Assembly: GCA_963756525.1 (NCBI GenBank)
Contig: CAVWNR010000009.1
Coordinates: forward strand, 1,178,001 to 1,242,000
From: CAVWNR01 sp963756525
GTDB lineage: Bacteria > Actinomycetota > Actinomycetes > Mycobacteriales > Jatrophihabitantaceae
Direction of reading: 5' to 3'
DNA length: 64,000 nt
Of the stretch, positions 8,369 to 16,182 are shown one piece after another. Numbering within the stretch: position 1 is the first letter of the stretch; each line of letters opens with the position of its first letter. The notes under the pieces are model-generated. The model did no database searches. It saw only the letters and a list, made by a program, of their open reading frames with translations, and was not told where the DNA came from. The position numbers and the translations under genes are program-made.

Positions 8369-9075
8369 GAAGCGAGAACGACCTGCGCGAGGCGTTCACC
8401 ACCCGCGCCGCGGACGCACCGGACGCCCGAGACGTGCTGGCCGCGGTGCAGGCGGCCGTGCGCGAGCCCCGCCGCCGGACGGCTCGGCGCTGGCTGAAGC
8501 CGCTCGCGGCGGCTGCGGCGGTGGCCTGCGTCGGCGCCGCGATCGGCGTGCCGATCGCGCTGCGCGCAGGCGGCTCGGGCGCCAGCTCGTCCAGCGGCGA
8601 GCGGGCCGGCCCGGCGACCGCCCTGGTCCCCAGCCAGGGGCCGGCCCCGCTGAACAACGCCGGGAGCGCCGCCGGTGAGGGCGGCGACCTCTGCCGCCCC
8701 GACCAGGTCACCCTCGCCCTGCGCTGGCAGGGCAGTGGCGGGGTTCTGACCGCGACCAACCACAGCCCGGCACCGTGTGACCTGCGGGTCAGGCCGGTGC
8801 TGCGTGCCTATCAGGCGTCCGGCGCGCAGGCGGGGGTCGACGCGCCGGCGAACACTGAGCCGGCGCGCGGGCCGAGCCAGCTCCGCCCCGGGGCCAGCGC
8901 CACAGCGAACCTGAGCTGGGTAGGCTGTGCGCCCGCGTACGTGACGATCCGCGCGTCCTGGGGCACCGGCGAGGCGCCGGTGACGCAGCAGGGCCGCCTG
9001 CCCCGCAGCTCCGCGTGCGCCGAGCCGAGCGGCGCGGGCTACCTGAGCGCGGGCTGGTTCACGGGGCTGTCCTGA
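8365..9075 (+). CDS. Membrane-anchored protein with extracytoplasmic domain, sigma-factor partner
   Basis: 236 residues. An N-terminal cytoplasmic segment of about 45 residues (including REPRRRTARRWLKP) precedes one transmembrane helix (about 47-68). A Ser/Gly linker follows, then an exported domain with four cysteines that resembles DUF4232 (LRWQGSGGVLTATNHS). It occupies the anti-sigma-factor position, translationally coupled to the ECF sigma gene, and the short N-terminus could bind sigma. No zinc-anti-sigma HxxxCxxC motif is present. The role as anti-sigma or regulon effector is inferred from position only. Confidence 0.65.
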   Translation: MRSENDLREAFTTRAADAPDARDVLAAVQAAVREPRRRTARRWLKPLAAAAAVACVGAAIGVPIALRAGGSGASSSSGERAGPATALVPSQGPAPLNNAGSAAGEGGDLCRPDQVTLALRWQGSGGVLTATNHSPAPCDLRVRPVLRAYQASGAQAGVDAPANTEPARGPSQLRPGASATANLSWVGCAPAYVTIRASWGTGEAPVTQQGRLPRSSACAEPSGAGYLSAGWFTGLS

Positions 9076-9088
9076 GCGGGCGCCCGCG

Positions 9089-9094
9089 TACGCT
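9089..9094 (+). promoter_or_regulatory. -10 hexamer of a leaderless promoter for the DUF5318 gene
   Basis: TACGCT (TANNNT type) ends 7 bases before the GTG at 9102, and no Shine-Dalgarno lies in between. This suggests a leaderless transcript that may also serve ponA downstream. Confidence 0.45.
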
Positions 9095-9101
9095 GGCCGG
9101 C

Positions 9102-9491
9102 GTGCAGACCCGTGACGTCGTCGACTACGCCTTGCAGCGGCGGGCGCGGTTGACCGACGTCGCGATCGGGCGGGTCGGCGTCGACGAGGTCTGCGACGCA
9201 CACCACTATCTGCTGCTCGCGGCGCGTCACTACGGCGAGGCGACCGCCACGCCCTGCCCGGTCTGCGGCAAACGCAACGTCCGCAACGTGCACTACGCGT
9301 ACGGCGACGCGCTCGGCCATGCGGCCGGTCAGGCCAAGTCCGTGCCGGAGCTGCGCCGGATGCACGCCGACGTCACAGAGTTCGCCGTGTACGTCGTCGA
9401 GGTCTGCCCCGACTGCAAGTGGAACCACCTGATCCGCTCGTTCGTCCTCGGCCGTGGCGACGGCCCGCTCTCGACGGCGGCCGACGGCTGA
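9102..9491 (+). CDS. DUF5318 family protein (Rv0049-like)
   Basis: 129 residues from GTG 9102. Two CxxC pairs (CPVCGKRN near residue 54 and CPDCKWNH near residue 107) suggest a zinc ribbon split by a helical insert. Synteny is strong: in mycobacteria the homologue lies directly upstream of ponA1, as here with a 3-base gap to the PBP gene. No molecular function is established for the family. A link to cell-wall synthesis is inferred only from context. Confidence 0.8.
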   Translation: MQTRDVVDYALQRRARLTDVAIGRVGVDEVCDAHHYLLLAARHYGEATATPCPVCGKRNVRNVHYAYGDALGHAAGQAKSVPELRRMHADVTEFAVYVVEVCPDCKWNHLIRSFVLGRGDGPLSTAADG

Positions 9492-9494
9492 TCC

Positions 9495-11720
9495 ATGCCC
9501 GATAGTTCGCGACGCCTCGTTGAGTCGCGCCTGCCTCGACGCTGGCAGGCGCGCCGTCAGCGCAAGCGCGCTCGCCTGGCCCAGATGACCCGCCGGCACC
9601 GGGTATGGCGGCGCATCGGCATCCTCGGCACGTGGCTGCTCGGCCTGGTGGCCGCGCTCATGGTGGCGACGGTGGTCGGCTTCTACACCCTGTCCAACGT
9701 CCCACAGCCGCAGGACCTGCCGCTCCCGCAGGTCGCCACGATTACCTACGCCGACGGCTCGGTGCTGGCCCGCGTCTCGCCCAGCGGGGAGAACCGCACC
9801 GTCGTCCCGCTGTCGCAGGTGCCGCAGAGCCTGCGCTGGGCGGTCATCTCGGCCGAGGACCGCAACTTCTACTCCGAGCCGGGCGTCTCGATCAAGGGGA
9901 CGCTCCGGGCGGCGCTGAACGACCTCACCGGCGGCGACGTCCAGGGCGGCTCGGGCCTCACCCAGCAGTACGTCAAGAATGCCTACCTCAACGACTCGCG
10001 CACGCTGACCCGCAAGCTGCGCGAGCTGGCGATCGCGGTGAAGCTCTCCCGCGAGTACTCCAAGGACCAGATCCTCTCCTGGTACCTCAACACCGTCTAC
10101 TTCGGCCGCGGCGCGTACGGCGTCGAGGCCGCCGCGCAGGTGTACTTCGGCACCGACGTCAGCAAGCTGACCGTCGCGCAGGGCGCGCTGCTCGCCGGCC
10201 TGCTGCGCGCGCCCAGCGACTACGACCCCGCCAACAGCCCGGGCCCCGCCCTGCAGCGCTGGCAGTACGTCGTGCAGTCGATGGTGACGGCCGGGCACCT
10301 CGACGCCGCGACCGCCGCGACACTCCGCTTCCCCAAGACGATCCCGCCCGGCACCGACGACAAGCTGGGCGCGAGCGGGACCAACGAGCTGATCGTGCGG
10401 CAGGTCGAGCAGGAGCTGCGGGCGGACGGCATCGACGAGTCCGAGTTGAACACCAAGGGCCTGCGCATCCAGACGACGATCGACCCCACCGCGCAACGCG
10501 ACGCCGTGGCCGCCGTCCAGCAGGCCTACGCCGACCCCACCGCCAAACAGAAGAACCTGCAGAAGGCCCTGGTCGCGGTGAATCCGCAGACCGGCGGCGT
10601 GCTCGCCTATTACGGCGGTTCGAACGGTCAGGGCTTCGACTACGCCCAGGCCTGGCGCGAGCCGGGCTCGACGTTCAAGCCGTACGTGCTGGCCACGGCC
10701 CTCACCCAGAACCTGCAAGGCAAGCAGCCGGCGTACACCATCCAGTCGGACTTCGACGGCAGCTCGCCGCAACTGATCGACGGCATAGAGATCCATAACG
10801 ACCCGAGCGACCCGACCACCGGCACGTACACGCTCAACCAGGCGATGACGCTGTCGCTGAACACGGTCTTCTACAAGCTCACCTCGTTGGTCGGGCCGGG
10901 CAACGTGGCCGCGCTCGCGCACAGCATGGGCATCCCGGCCAGCGACGGCGACGCCAAGACGTTGCAGATCAACGGGGTCACCGACGACCGGATCGGGATC
11001 GGCGGCTACGAGGTCCGCCCGATCGACCAGGCCGTCGGCTACGCCACGCTCGCCGACGGCGGGGTCGAGCACGACGCCTACCTGGTGCAGAAGGTCACCG
11101 ATTCCGCCGGGCGCGTGGTCTACCAGCACAAGGACGCGGGCCGCCGGGCCCTCGACCCGCGCGCGGTCAACGACACCACGCTGGCGATGGAGCAGGTCGC
11201 CTCGTCCTCGGGCATCGCGCCCACCGACGGGCGACCGGTGGCGGCCAAGACCGGCACGGTCGGCATCGCCGACAGCGACAACGCCAGCGACGCGTGGACG
11301 GTCGGCTTCACCCCGCAGGTGAGCGTCTCGTCCTGGGCCGGGTCGAACAGCCAGGCGCCGATCTACGACGCCGCCGGCAATCCGATGTACGGGCGGGAGA
11401 ACCCGGGCGCCGCGTGGCAACTGTTCATGCAGTCCTACCTGTCCGGCAAGCCCATGGCGCCGCTGCCGACCACGCAGCAGGTCGGTGTGGGCAGTGATCT
11501 GCCGACCGCATCGCCCACGCCCACCTCGACGCCGACTTCGTCCCCCACGCGCACCCCGACGCCCAGCCCGACGCGGACGAGCACCCCGACCCCCAGCCCG
11601 ACCCGGACGAGCACCCCGACGCCGAGCCTCACCCACAGCAAACCGACCCACACCCGGACCAGGACCGTGGCGCCGCGGTCGCCGTCGGCCAACGCCCAGG
11701 CAGGACCCGGCAGCGGGTGA
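9495..11720 (+). CDS. ponA: Bifunctional penicillin-binding protein (transglycosylase/transpeptidase)
   Basis: 741 residues. A basic cytoplasmic N-terminus and one membrane anchor (about 41-66) precede the GT51 glycosyltransferase domain with catalytic EDRNFY (Glu121) and the GRGAYGVEAAA motif. The transpeptidase domain has SxxK at 392-395 (STFK), SxN at 454-456 (SLN) and KTG at 585-587. The last about 75 residues are a Thr/Pro/Ser repeat tail outside the membrane. The enzyme polymerises lipid II and cross-links peptidoglycan. Its place between DUF5318 and the GT87-like gene matches mycobacterial ponA1. Confidence 0.95.
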   Translation: MPDSSRRLVESRLPRRWQARRQRKRARLAQMTRRHRVWRRIGILGTWLLGLVAALMVATVVGFYTLSNVPQPQDLPLPQVATITYADGSVLARVSPSGENRTVVPLSQVPQSLRWAVISAEDRNFYSEPGVSIKGTLRAALNDLTGGDVQGGSGLTQQYVKNAYLNDSRTLTRKLRELAIAVKLSREYSKDQILSWYLNTVYFGRGAYGVEAAAQVYFGTDVSKLTVAQGALLAGLLRAPSDYDPANSPGPALQRWQYVVQSMVTAGHLDAATAATLRFPKTIPPGTDDKLGASGTNELIVRQVEQELRADGIDESELNTKGLRIQTTIDPTAQRDAVAAVQQAYADPTAKQKNLQKALVAVNPQTGGVLAYYGGSNGQGFDYAQAWREPGSTFKPYVLATALTQNLQGKQPAYTIQSDFDGSSPQLIDGIEIHNDPSDPTTGTYTLNQAMTLSLNTVFYKLTSLVGPGNVAALAHSMGIPASDGDAKTLQINGVTDDRIGIGGYEVRPIDQAVGYATLADGGVEHDAYLVQKVTDSAGRVVYQHKDAGRRALDPRAVNDTTLAMEQVASSSGIAPTDGRPVAAKTGTVGIADSDNASDAWTVGFTPQVSVSSWAGSNSQAPIYDAAGNPMYGRENPGAAWQLFMQSYLSGKPMAPLPTTQQVGVGSDLPTASPTPTSTPTSSPTRTPTPSPTRTSTPTPSPTRTSTPTPSLTHSKPTHTRTRTVAPRSPSANAQAGPGSG

Positions 11721-11738
11721 TCGTGCGAGGATGACTCG

Positions 11739-13298
11739 GTGAGTCAGCCGGCGCCGGGCGTCCCACCCGCCGGCGTCGCCGACGAGCCCGCCGCCGACCC
11801 GGCCAGCACCGCCACCGACCCGGCCAGCACCACCGCCGACCCGGCCAGCACCGTCGTCGACCCGGCCCCGAGCCGCGCGGACCGCACTGTCGCCCGGGCC
11901 AGCCGGGCGCTCGGCGGGGCGTGGGGACGCCACGCCGCCGCGGCGAGCTGGTGGACACCGCTGCGGGTGATGCTGCTCTTCGCCTCGTTCACCCTGGTGC
12001 TGGCGTTCCTGCAGAAGTCGCCCTGCTCCGACGGCAACTGGGTGGCCAACCGGCAGTACACGCATGCCTGCTACTCCGACGTCATCCCGCTGTGGAGCGC
12101 CGAGGGCTTCGACCGCGGCGCCGTCCCCTACCGCGATACCGCCGTCGAGTACCCGGTACTAACCGGCGGGTTCATGTGGCTCACCGCCGGGTTGACCCAT
12201 GCGGCGCACGACGTCTTCAGCACGCTGTCGGACGTGCAGCTGTTCGGCTTCGTCACCGCCGTGCTGCTCGCCATCTGCGGGCTGTTCGCGGTCGCCGGGA
12301 CGGTCGGCGCGGCCGGGCGACGACCGTACGACGCGGCGATCCTCGCGCTCAGCCCGCTGCTGGTGTTCCACGCGTTCTCCAACTGGGATCTGCTCGCGAT
12401 GGCGCTCACCAGCTGCGCGCTGTGGGCCTGGGCGCGTTCCCGTCCGGTCGCGGCCGGGGTGCTGATCGGGCTGGGCACCGCGGCGAAGCTCTATCCGCTG
12501 TTCCTGCTGGTCCCGGTGGCGATCCTCGCGGCGCGCACCCGCCGCTGGCGCGAGGGTGTGTGGTGCGTCGCGGCGGCCGTGCTGGTCTGGCTGGCGGTGA
12601 ACGTACCGGTCGCGTTGGCCTACCCGCACGGCTGGTCGGAGTTCTACCGGTTCAGCGCCGACCGCCCGACCGAGGCGAGCACGTTGTGGTACATAGGCCA
12701 CTACCTGGTGACGACGGGCTGGTTCGGCGCGGGTTACGCGCCGTCCTGGGTGCCTCCGGGCGCTGGCGTGGCGGTCGCGCTGCTCGCGGCGCTGGCCGCG
12801 GTGGCGTGGCTCGGCCTTCGCGCGCCGGTGTGTCCGCGGATGGGGCAGCTGGCGTTCCTCGCCGTGCTGGCCTTCCTGCTGTCGACCAAGGTATGGAGCC
12901 CGCAGTACTCGCTGTGGCTGGTGCCGCTGGTGGCGCTGGCCCGGCCGCGGTGGCGGATGGCGCTGCTGTGGCAGTTCAGCGAGATCGCGGTGTGGATCGC
13001 CACCCTGCTGTGGTTGCTCGGCTACGACGACTCGACGCACGGCCTGGACTACGGCTGGTTGATGCTGCTGCTGCTGATCCGCGACGCCTTCCTGATCGTG
13101 ATCGCCGGGCTGGTGGTGCGGGAGATGTGGCGGCCGGAGCTGGACGTCGTCCGCTCGACCGGGCTGGACGACCCCGGCGGCGGCCCGTTCGACGGGGCGC
13201 CGGACCGGTGGCCGCTGACCGCGGCGGCACCCGGCGGCGACACCCTCGTGGACGCGGCCTGGCAGGCGCCTACGACGCAGCCACCAGCGCGCTCTTGA
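11739..13298 (+). CDS. GT87-like polytopic membrane glycosyltransferase (Rv0051-like)
   Basis: 519 residues from GTG 11739. A disordered, repeat-bearing N-terminus (about 50 residues) precedes roughly ten hydrophobic helices. The first extracytoplasmic loop contains FDRGAVPYRDTAVEYP, a typical acidic loop of GT-C/GT87 enzymes that use polyprenyl-phosphate sugars. It follows ponA by 18 bases, as Rv0051 follows ponA1 in mycobacteria. The acceptor is unknown, but an envelope glycan is likely. The 3' end overlaps the convergent nfo gene by 29 bases. Confidence 0.8.
   Translation: MSQPAPGVPPAGVADEPAADPASTATDPASTTADPASTVVDPAPSRADRTVARASRALGGAWGRHAAAASWWTPLRVMLLFASFTLVLAFLQKSPCSDGNWVANRQYTHACYSDVIPLWSAEGFDRGAVPYRDTAVEYPVLTGGFMWLTAGLTHAAHDVFSTLSDVQLFGFVTAVLLAICGLFAVAGTVGAAGRRPYDAAILALSPLLVFHAFSNWDLLAMALTSCALWAWARSRPVAAGVLIGLGTAAKLYPLFLLVPVAILAARTRRWREGVWCVAAAVLVWLAVNVPVALAYPHGWSEFYRFSADRPTEASTLWYIGHYLVTTGWFGAGYAPSWVPPGAGVAVALLAALAAVAWLGLRAPVCPRMGQLAFLAVLAFLLSTKVWSPQYSLWLVPLVALARPRWRMALLWQFSEIAVWIATLLWLLGYDDSTHGLDYGWLMLLLLIRDAFLIVIAGLVVREMWRPELDVVRSTGLDDPGGGPFDGAPDRWPLTAAAPGGDTLVDAAWQAPTTQPPARS
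11796..11867 (+). repeat. 21-base in-frame tandem repeat
   Basis: GACCCGGCCAGCACC begins at 11796, 11817 and 11838, and a shortened unit begins at 11859. The repeat encodes DPAST-type heptads in the disordered N-terminus of the GT87-like protein. Copy number may vary between strains. Confidence 0.8.
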
Positions 13299-14049
13299 GG
13301 AACCCGATGTCGTCGGCCTGACCTTCGACCGGCGTCTCGACGAGCGCGTCGACGCCCGCCTCGACGACCACGGCCGCGATCAGCTGCGGGTCGATCGTGC
13401 CGCTGGCCAGGTTGGCGTGCCGGTCGGCGCCCGAGTCGAGCGCGTCGCGGCTGTTGTTGGCGTGCACCAGGTCGATCCGCCCGGTGACCGCCCGCACCCG
13501 CTCGACGATGCCGTCCAACTCCTCGCCGCCGGCGTGGGCGTGGCAGGTGTCGAGCACGAAGCCCGGGCCGAATTCGCCGATCGCGTCCCACAGCCGGGCC
13601 AGCCGGTCGAAGCGGCGGGCCATCGCGTTGTTCCCGCCGGCGGTATTCTCGATCAGGATCGGCAGCGGGAAGCCGCCATCGTCCTTGGCCCGGGCGAACG
13701 TCTTGCGCCAGTTGTCGAAGCCCACTTCCGGGTCGTCGCCGTCGTTGATGTGCCCGCCGTGCACGATCAGCCCCTTGGCGCCGATCTTCGCGGCGGCCGC
13801 GGCGTGCTGGGAGAGGATCTTGCGGCTCGGGATGCGGATGCGGTTGTTCAGCGTCGCGACGTTGACCAGGTACGGGGCGTGGATGTAGATCGTCAAGCCG
13901 CTGGCTTTGATCGCCTCGGCGTGCGGGTGCTCCTTCGGGGCCTTCCAGCCCTGCGGGTCGGAGAGGAAGAACTGGATCGCCTCCGCGCCGACGGCCCTGG
14001 CGTGCGGCAACGGGTCGGCGGAGTCGACGTGGGCACCGATGACGGGCAT
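13270..14049 (-). CDS. nfo: Deoxyribonuclease IV (AP endonuclease)
   Basis: 259 residues, a little shorter than E. coli Nfo. It has the AP-endonuclease family 2 features: GAHVDSAD at the N-terminus, IHAPYLVNVAT, VHGGH, LIENTAGGNN with the metal-binding Glu, the VLDTCHAHAGG motif, and DLVHANNSRD with a final DRHANLASGTID segment. The enzyme cleaves 5' of abasic sites in base excision repair using a three-zinc centre. It lies opposite the core operon with its own promoter region at the rpsF side, and its 3' end overlaps the GT87-like gene. Confidence 0.93.
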   Translation of the reverse strand: MPVIGAHVDSADPLPHARAVGAEAIQFFLSDPQGWKAPKEHPHAEAIKASGLTIYIHAPYLVNVATLNNRIRIPSRKILSQHAAAAAKIGAKGLIVHGGHINDGDDPEVGFDNWRKTFARAKDDGGFPLPILIENTAGGNNAMARRFDRLARLWDAIGEFGPGFVLDTCHAHAGGEELDGIVERVRAVTGRIDLVHANNSRDALDSGADRHANLASGTIDPQLIAAVVVEAGVDALVETPVEGQADDIGFLKSALVAAS

Positions 14050-14134
14050 GGCCCCGAGGTTACGACCCCGCTGTGACAGGCCCGTACCCCACTTTGGTCC
14101 GGTCCGGGATTTCGCACCCGACGCTGCGGCCAGG

Positions 14135-14140
14135 TAGCCT
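14135..14140 (+). promoter_or_regulatory. Candidate -10 hexamer for the rpsF-ssb-rpsR-rplI operon
   Basis: TAGCCT (TANNNT) stands 92 bases before the rpsF start and would give a leader of about 85 bases that contains the hairpin at 14184-14202. A -35 element is not obvious. Confidence 0.4.
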
Positions 14141-14183
14141 GGGCTGGTTTGTTGCCGCGCCGCGATCGGTGCGGCGGCCTCCT

Positions 14184-14202
14184 GCCGCAGACCGTCTGCG
14201 GC
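14184..14202 (+). promoter_or_regulatory. Hairpin in the rpsF leader, possible S6:S18 binding site
   Basis: A perfect 8-base stem (GCCGCAGA / TCTGCGGC) closes on a CCG loop, 30 bases upstream of the rpsF start. The known S6:S18 autoregulatory leader motif of bacterial rpsF operons exposes a conserved CCG that mimics the 16S rRNA site. Here CCG is exposed in the same operon position. Assignment is by analogy. Confidence 0.45.
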
Positions 14203-14232
14203 CGACTAGCCCATAGGAGGACTGGCACACTC

Positions 14233-14523
14233 ATGCGCCACTACGAAGTCATGGTGATCCTCGATCCGACCCTGGACGAGCGCACCGTCGCCCCCACCGT
14301 CGATCGGTTCCTCGAGGTGGTGAAGAAGGACGGCGGCACCGTGGAGAAGGTCGACATCTGGCCCCGGCGCCGGCTCTCCTACGAGATCGACAAGCACGCC
14401 GAGGGGATCTACGCGGTCATCGACTTGTCGGCGGAGGCCGCTACCGTCCAGGAACTGGACCGGCAACTCAACCTCAACGAGTCGGTGCTGCGGACCAAGG
14501 TCCTCCGCCCCGACGCTCGATAA
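14233..14523 (+). CDS. rpsF: 30S ribosomal protein S6
   Basis: 96 residues from ATG 14233 with TAGGAGGA at 14214-14221. The start MRHYEVMVILDP, the central WPRRRLSYEIDKHAEGIYAVIDL and the C-terminal LNESVLRTKVLRPD are diagnostic of S6. The protein binds with S18 to the 30S platform. It is the first gene of the conserved rpsF-ssb-rpsR-rplI operon and ends 10 bases before ssb. Confidence 0.98.
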   Translation: MRHYEVMVILDPTLDERTVAPTVDRFLEVVKKDGGTVEKVDIWPRRRLSYEIDKHAEGIYAVIDLSAEAATVQELDRQLNLNESVLRTKVLRPDAR

Positions 14524-14533
14524 AGGACATCCC

Positions 14534-15028
14534 ATGGCAGGCGACACCGTCATCACCGTGGTCGGCAACCTGACCGCCGACCCCGAACTGCGCTTCACCC
14601 CGTCCGGGGCCGCGGTCGCGAGCTTCACCATCGCGTCCACGCCGCGGATGTTCGACCGCACCACCAACGAGTGGAAGGACGGCGAGGCGCTGTTCCTGCG
14701 CTGCTCGATCTGGCGACAGGCGGCCGAGAACGTCGCCGAGTCGCTGCAGCGGGGCATGCGCGTGGTCGCGCAGGGCCGGCTCAAGCAGCGCAGCTTCGAG
14801 ACCCGCGAGGGCGAGAAGCGCACCGTCATCGAACTGGACGTCGACGAGATCGGCCCCTCGCTGCGCTATGCCACCGCCAAGGTCAACCGCACCCAGCGTG
14901 GCTCGTCCACCGGCGGCGGCTTCGGTGCCTCCGGCTCCGGCGGAGGCGAGAGTGCGCCGGCCGACGACCCGTGGGGTTCTGCCCCGGCCGCCAGCGGCGG
15001 CGGCTTCTCCGACGAGCCACCCTTCTGA
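14534..15028 (+). CDS. ssb: Single-stranded DNA-binding protein
   Basis: 164 residues. The N-terminal OB fold starts MAGDTVITVVGNLTADPELRFTPSG, with the aromatic WKDGEALFLRCSIWRQAAENVAES core. A Gly/Ser-rich linker leads to the acidic tip DEPPF, which recruits replication and repair partners. It forms tetramers that coat single-stranded DNA. It is co-transcribed with rpsF. A palindromic element lies between this gene and rpsR. Confidence 0.98.
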   Translation: MAGDTVITVVGNLTADPELRFTPSGAAVASFTIASTPRMFDRTTNEWKDGEALFLRCSIWRQAAENVAESLQRGMRVVAQGRLKQRSFETREGEKRTVIELDVDEIGPSLRYATAKVNRTQRGSSTGGGFGASGSGGGESAPADDPWGSAPAASGGGFSDEPPF

Positions 15029-15044
15029 TCCCTAGTCCCTTCCG

Positions 15045-15092
15045 GATCTTGATGTCCCGGGCACCGCGTCCGGCACCCGGCATATCAAGATC
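15045..15092. repeat. Palindromic element, copy B, between ssb and rpsR
   Basis: Inverted arms GATCTTGAT (15045-15053) and ATCAAGATC (15084-15092) enclose an inner CCGGG/CCCGG pair and the central core CCGCGTCCGGC (15064-15074). The core is identical to that of the element at 281-327 and is also central there. As RNA it would form a strong hairpin inside the operon and could trim expression of rpsR and rplI. Confidence 0.6.
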
Positions 15093-15116
15093 GCACGACA
15101 CCACGGAGCACGCACC

Positions 15117-15353
15117 ATGCCGAAACCACCCGTCCGCAAGCCGAAGAAGAAGCAGAACCCACTGCTCGCGGCGAAAATCGACTACATCGACTACAAAGAC
15201 ACCAACCTGTTGCGGAAGTTCATCTCCGACCGCGGCAAGATCCGCGCCCGCCGGGTGACCGGCGTCAGCGCGCAGCAGCAGCGCGAGATCGCCAAGGCGA
15301 TCAAGAACGCGCGGGAGATGGCGCTGCTGCCCTACACGTCGACGGCCCGCTGA
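15117..15353 (+). CDS. rpsR: 30S ribosomal protein S18
   Basis: 78 residues. The family signature YIDYKDTNLLRKFISDRGKI and the C-terminal QQREIAKAIKNAREMALLPY are complete. A basic lysine-rich N-terminus (KPKKKQNP) replaces the cysteine-bearing zinc-site version, so this is the zinc-independent form. It sits between ssb and rplI as in most actinobacteria. Confidence 0.97.
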   Translation: MPKPPVRKPKKKQNPLLAAKIDYIDYKDTNLLRKFISDRGKIRARRVTGVSAQQQREIAKAIKNAREMALLPYTSTAR

Positions 15354-15389
15354 GGCGATGAGCGCTCGCGCGAAGAGCAAGGAGGCATC

Positions 15390-15836
15390 ATGAAGCTCAT
15401 CCTCACCCGTGAGGTCAGCGGCCTGGGCCTGGCCGGCGACATCGTCGAGGTCGCCGACGGCTACGGCCGCAACTTCCTCGTGCCCCGCGGCGCGGCGATC
15501 ACCTGGACACGCGGCGCGGAGAAGCAGATCGCTCAGATCAAGCGGGCCCGCGACGCGCGCGAGATCCGCGACCTGGGTCATGCCCGCCAGATCAAGTCCG
15601 AGCTGGAGCGGCTGACGGTCACCCTGCGCGCCCGCGCCGGTGCCGGCGGGCGGCTGTTCGGCTCGATCACCACCGGCGACATCGCCACCGCCGTGAAGGA
15701 CGCCGGCGGCCCGCTGCTCGACCGCAAGCGCATCCAGCTGCCCGGGCACATCAAGTCGACCGGTGAGCATGTGGTCACCGTCGAGCTGCACCCCGACGTG
15801 GTCGCCGCCGTTCCGGTCACCGTCACGGCGGTCTGA
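15390..15836 (+). CDS. rplI: 50S ribosomal protein L9
   Basis: 148 residues with AAGGAGG at 15379-15385. The N-terminal RNA-binding domain begins MKLILTREVSGLGLAGDIVEVADGYGRNFL, the L9 signature. A long helix and the C-terminal domain (GRLFGSITTGDIA and LDRKRIQLPGHIKSTGEH) follow. It is the last gene of the operon and is followed directly by a terminator. Confidence 0.98.
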   Translation: MKLILTREVSGLGLAGDIVEVADGYGRNFLVPRGAAITWTRGAEKQIAQIKRARDAREIRDLGHARQIKSELERLTVTLRARAGAGGRLFGSITTGDIATAVKDAGGPLLDRKRIQLPGHIKSTGEHVVTVELHPDVVAAVPVTVTAV

Positions 15837-15847
15837 GGGCCCTTCGC

Positions 15848-15894
15848 GATCCCGGCGGGGGCGCCTTCCAGAGGCGGCTCGCCGGGATCTTTTT
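15848..15894 (+). terminator. Rho-independent terminator after rplI
   Basis: The 10-base arms GATCCCGGCG (15848-15857) and CGCCGGGATC (15880-15889) are perfectly complementary and followed by five T (15890-15894). It starts 12 bases after the rplI stop codon, so it ends the rpsF operon and separates dnaB. Confidence 0.9.
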
Positions 15895-16009
15895 GTCCAC
15901 AGGCCGTGGACAGCCGGCATCCGTGAATCGCTGGGCTGCAGCCCACGCCGTCGAGAAATTCACAGCCGCGTCCACAGGCAGTGAACAACGACACACCGCG
16001 TTGCCCACA
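15893..16009. promoter_or_regulatory. Cluster of DnaA-box-like sequences upstream of dnaB
   Basis: TTGTCCACA (15893-15901) is the exact actinobacterial DnaA box. Its TGTCCAC forms a perfect inverted repeat with GTGGACA (15906-15912). TTGCCCACA (16001-16009) has one mismatch; GTGAACAA (15981-15988, reverse strand TTGTTCAC) and TCCACA (15971-15976) are weaker. They lie in the 346-base gap before dnaB, which otherwise holds only the rplI terminator. DnaA control of dnaB is an inference. Confidence 0.45.
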
Positions 16010-16182
16010 GCGCCGTCCCATCGGCTATCCCCAGGGGAGCTGGTGCGACCGGGGCCCGCGGCTCTAGCGTCTGCGCTGGCCGGACGAGGGCGGCCCCGCG
16101 AAATTGTCAGACCTGCCTTAGAACATCTGTTCACATGAAGGCCGGGACGAGCCATCCGCGCGCACAGGGGGAACGAAACCGC

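Noticed and set aside
9039..12065. 1008-codon minus-strand frame
   Set aside because: It is antisense to ponA and its neighbours and has no domain; long shadow frames are expected at this GC content.
16135..16182. ATG 16135 as the dnaB start
   Set aside because: It adds 16 residues unlike other DnaB proteins and has no ribosome site; TTG 16183 has AGGGGGAA at good distance.
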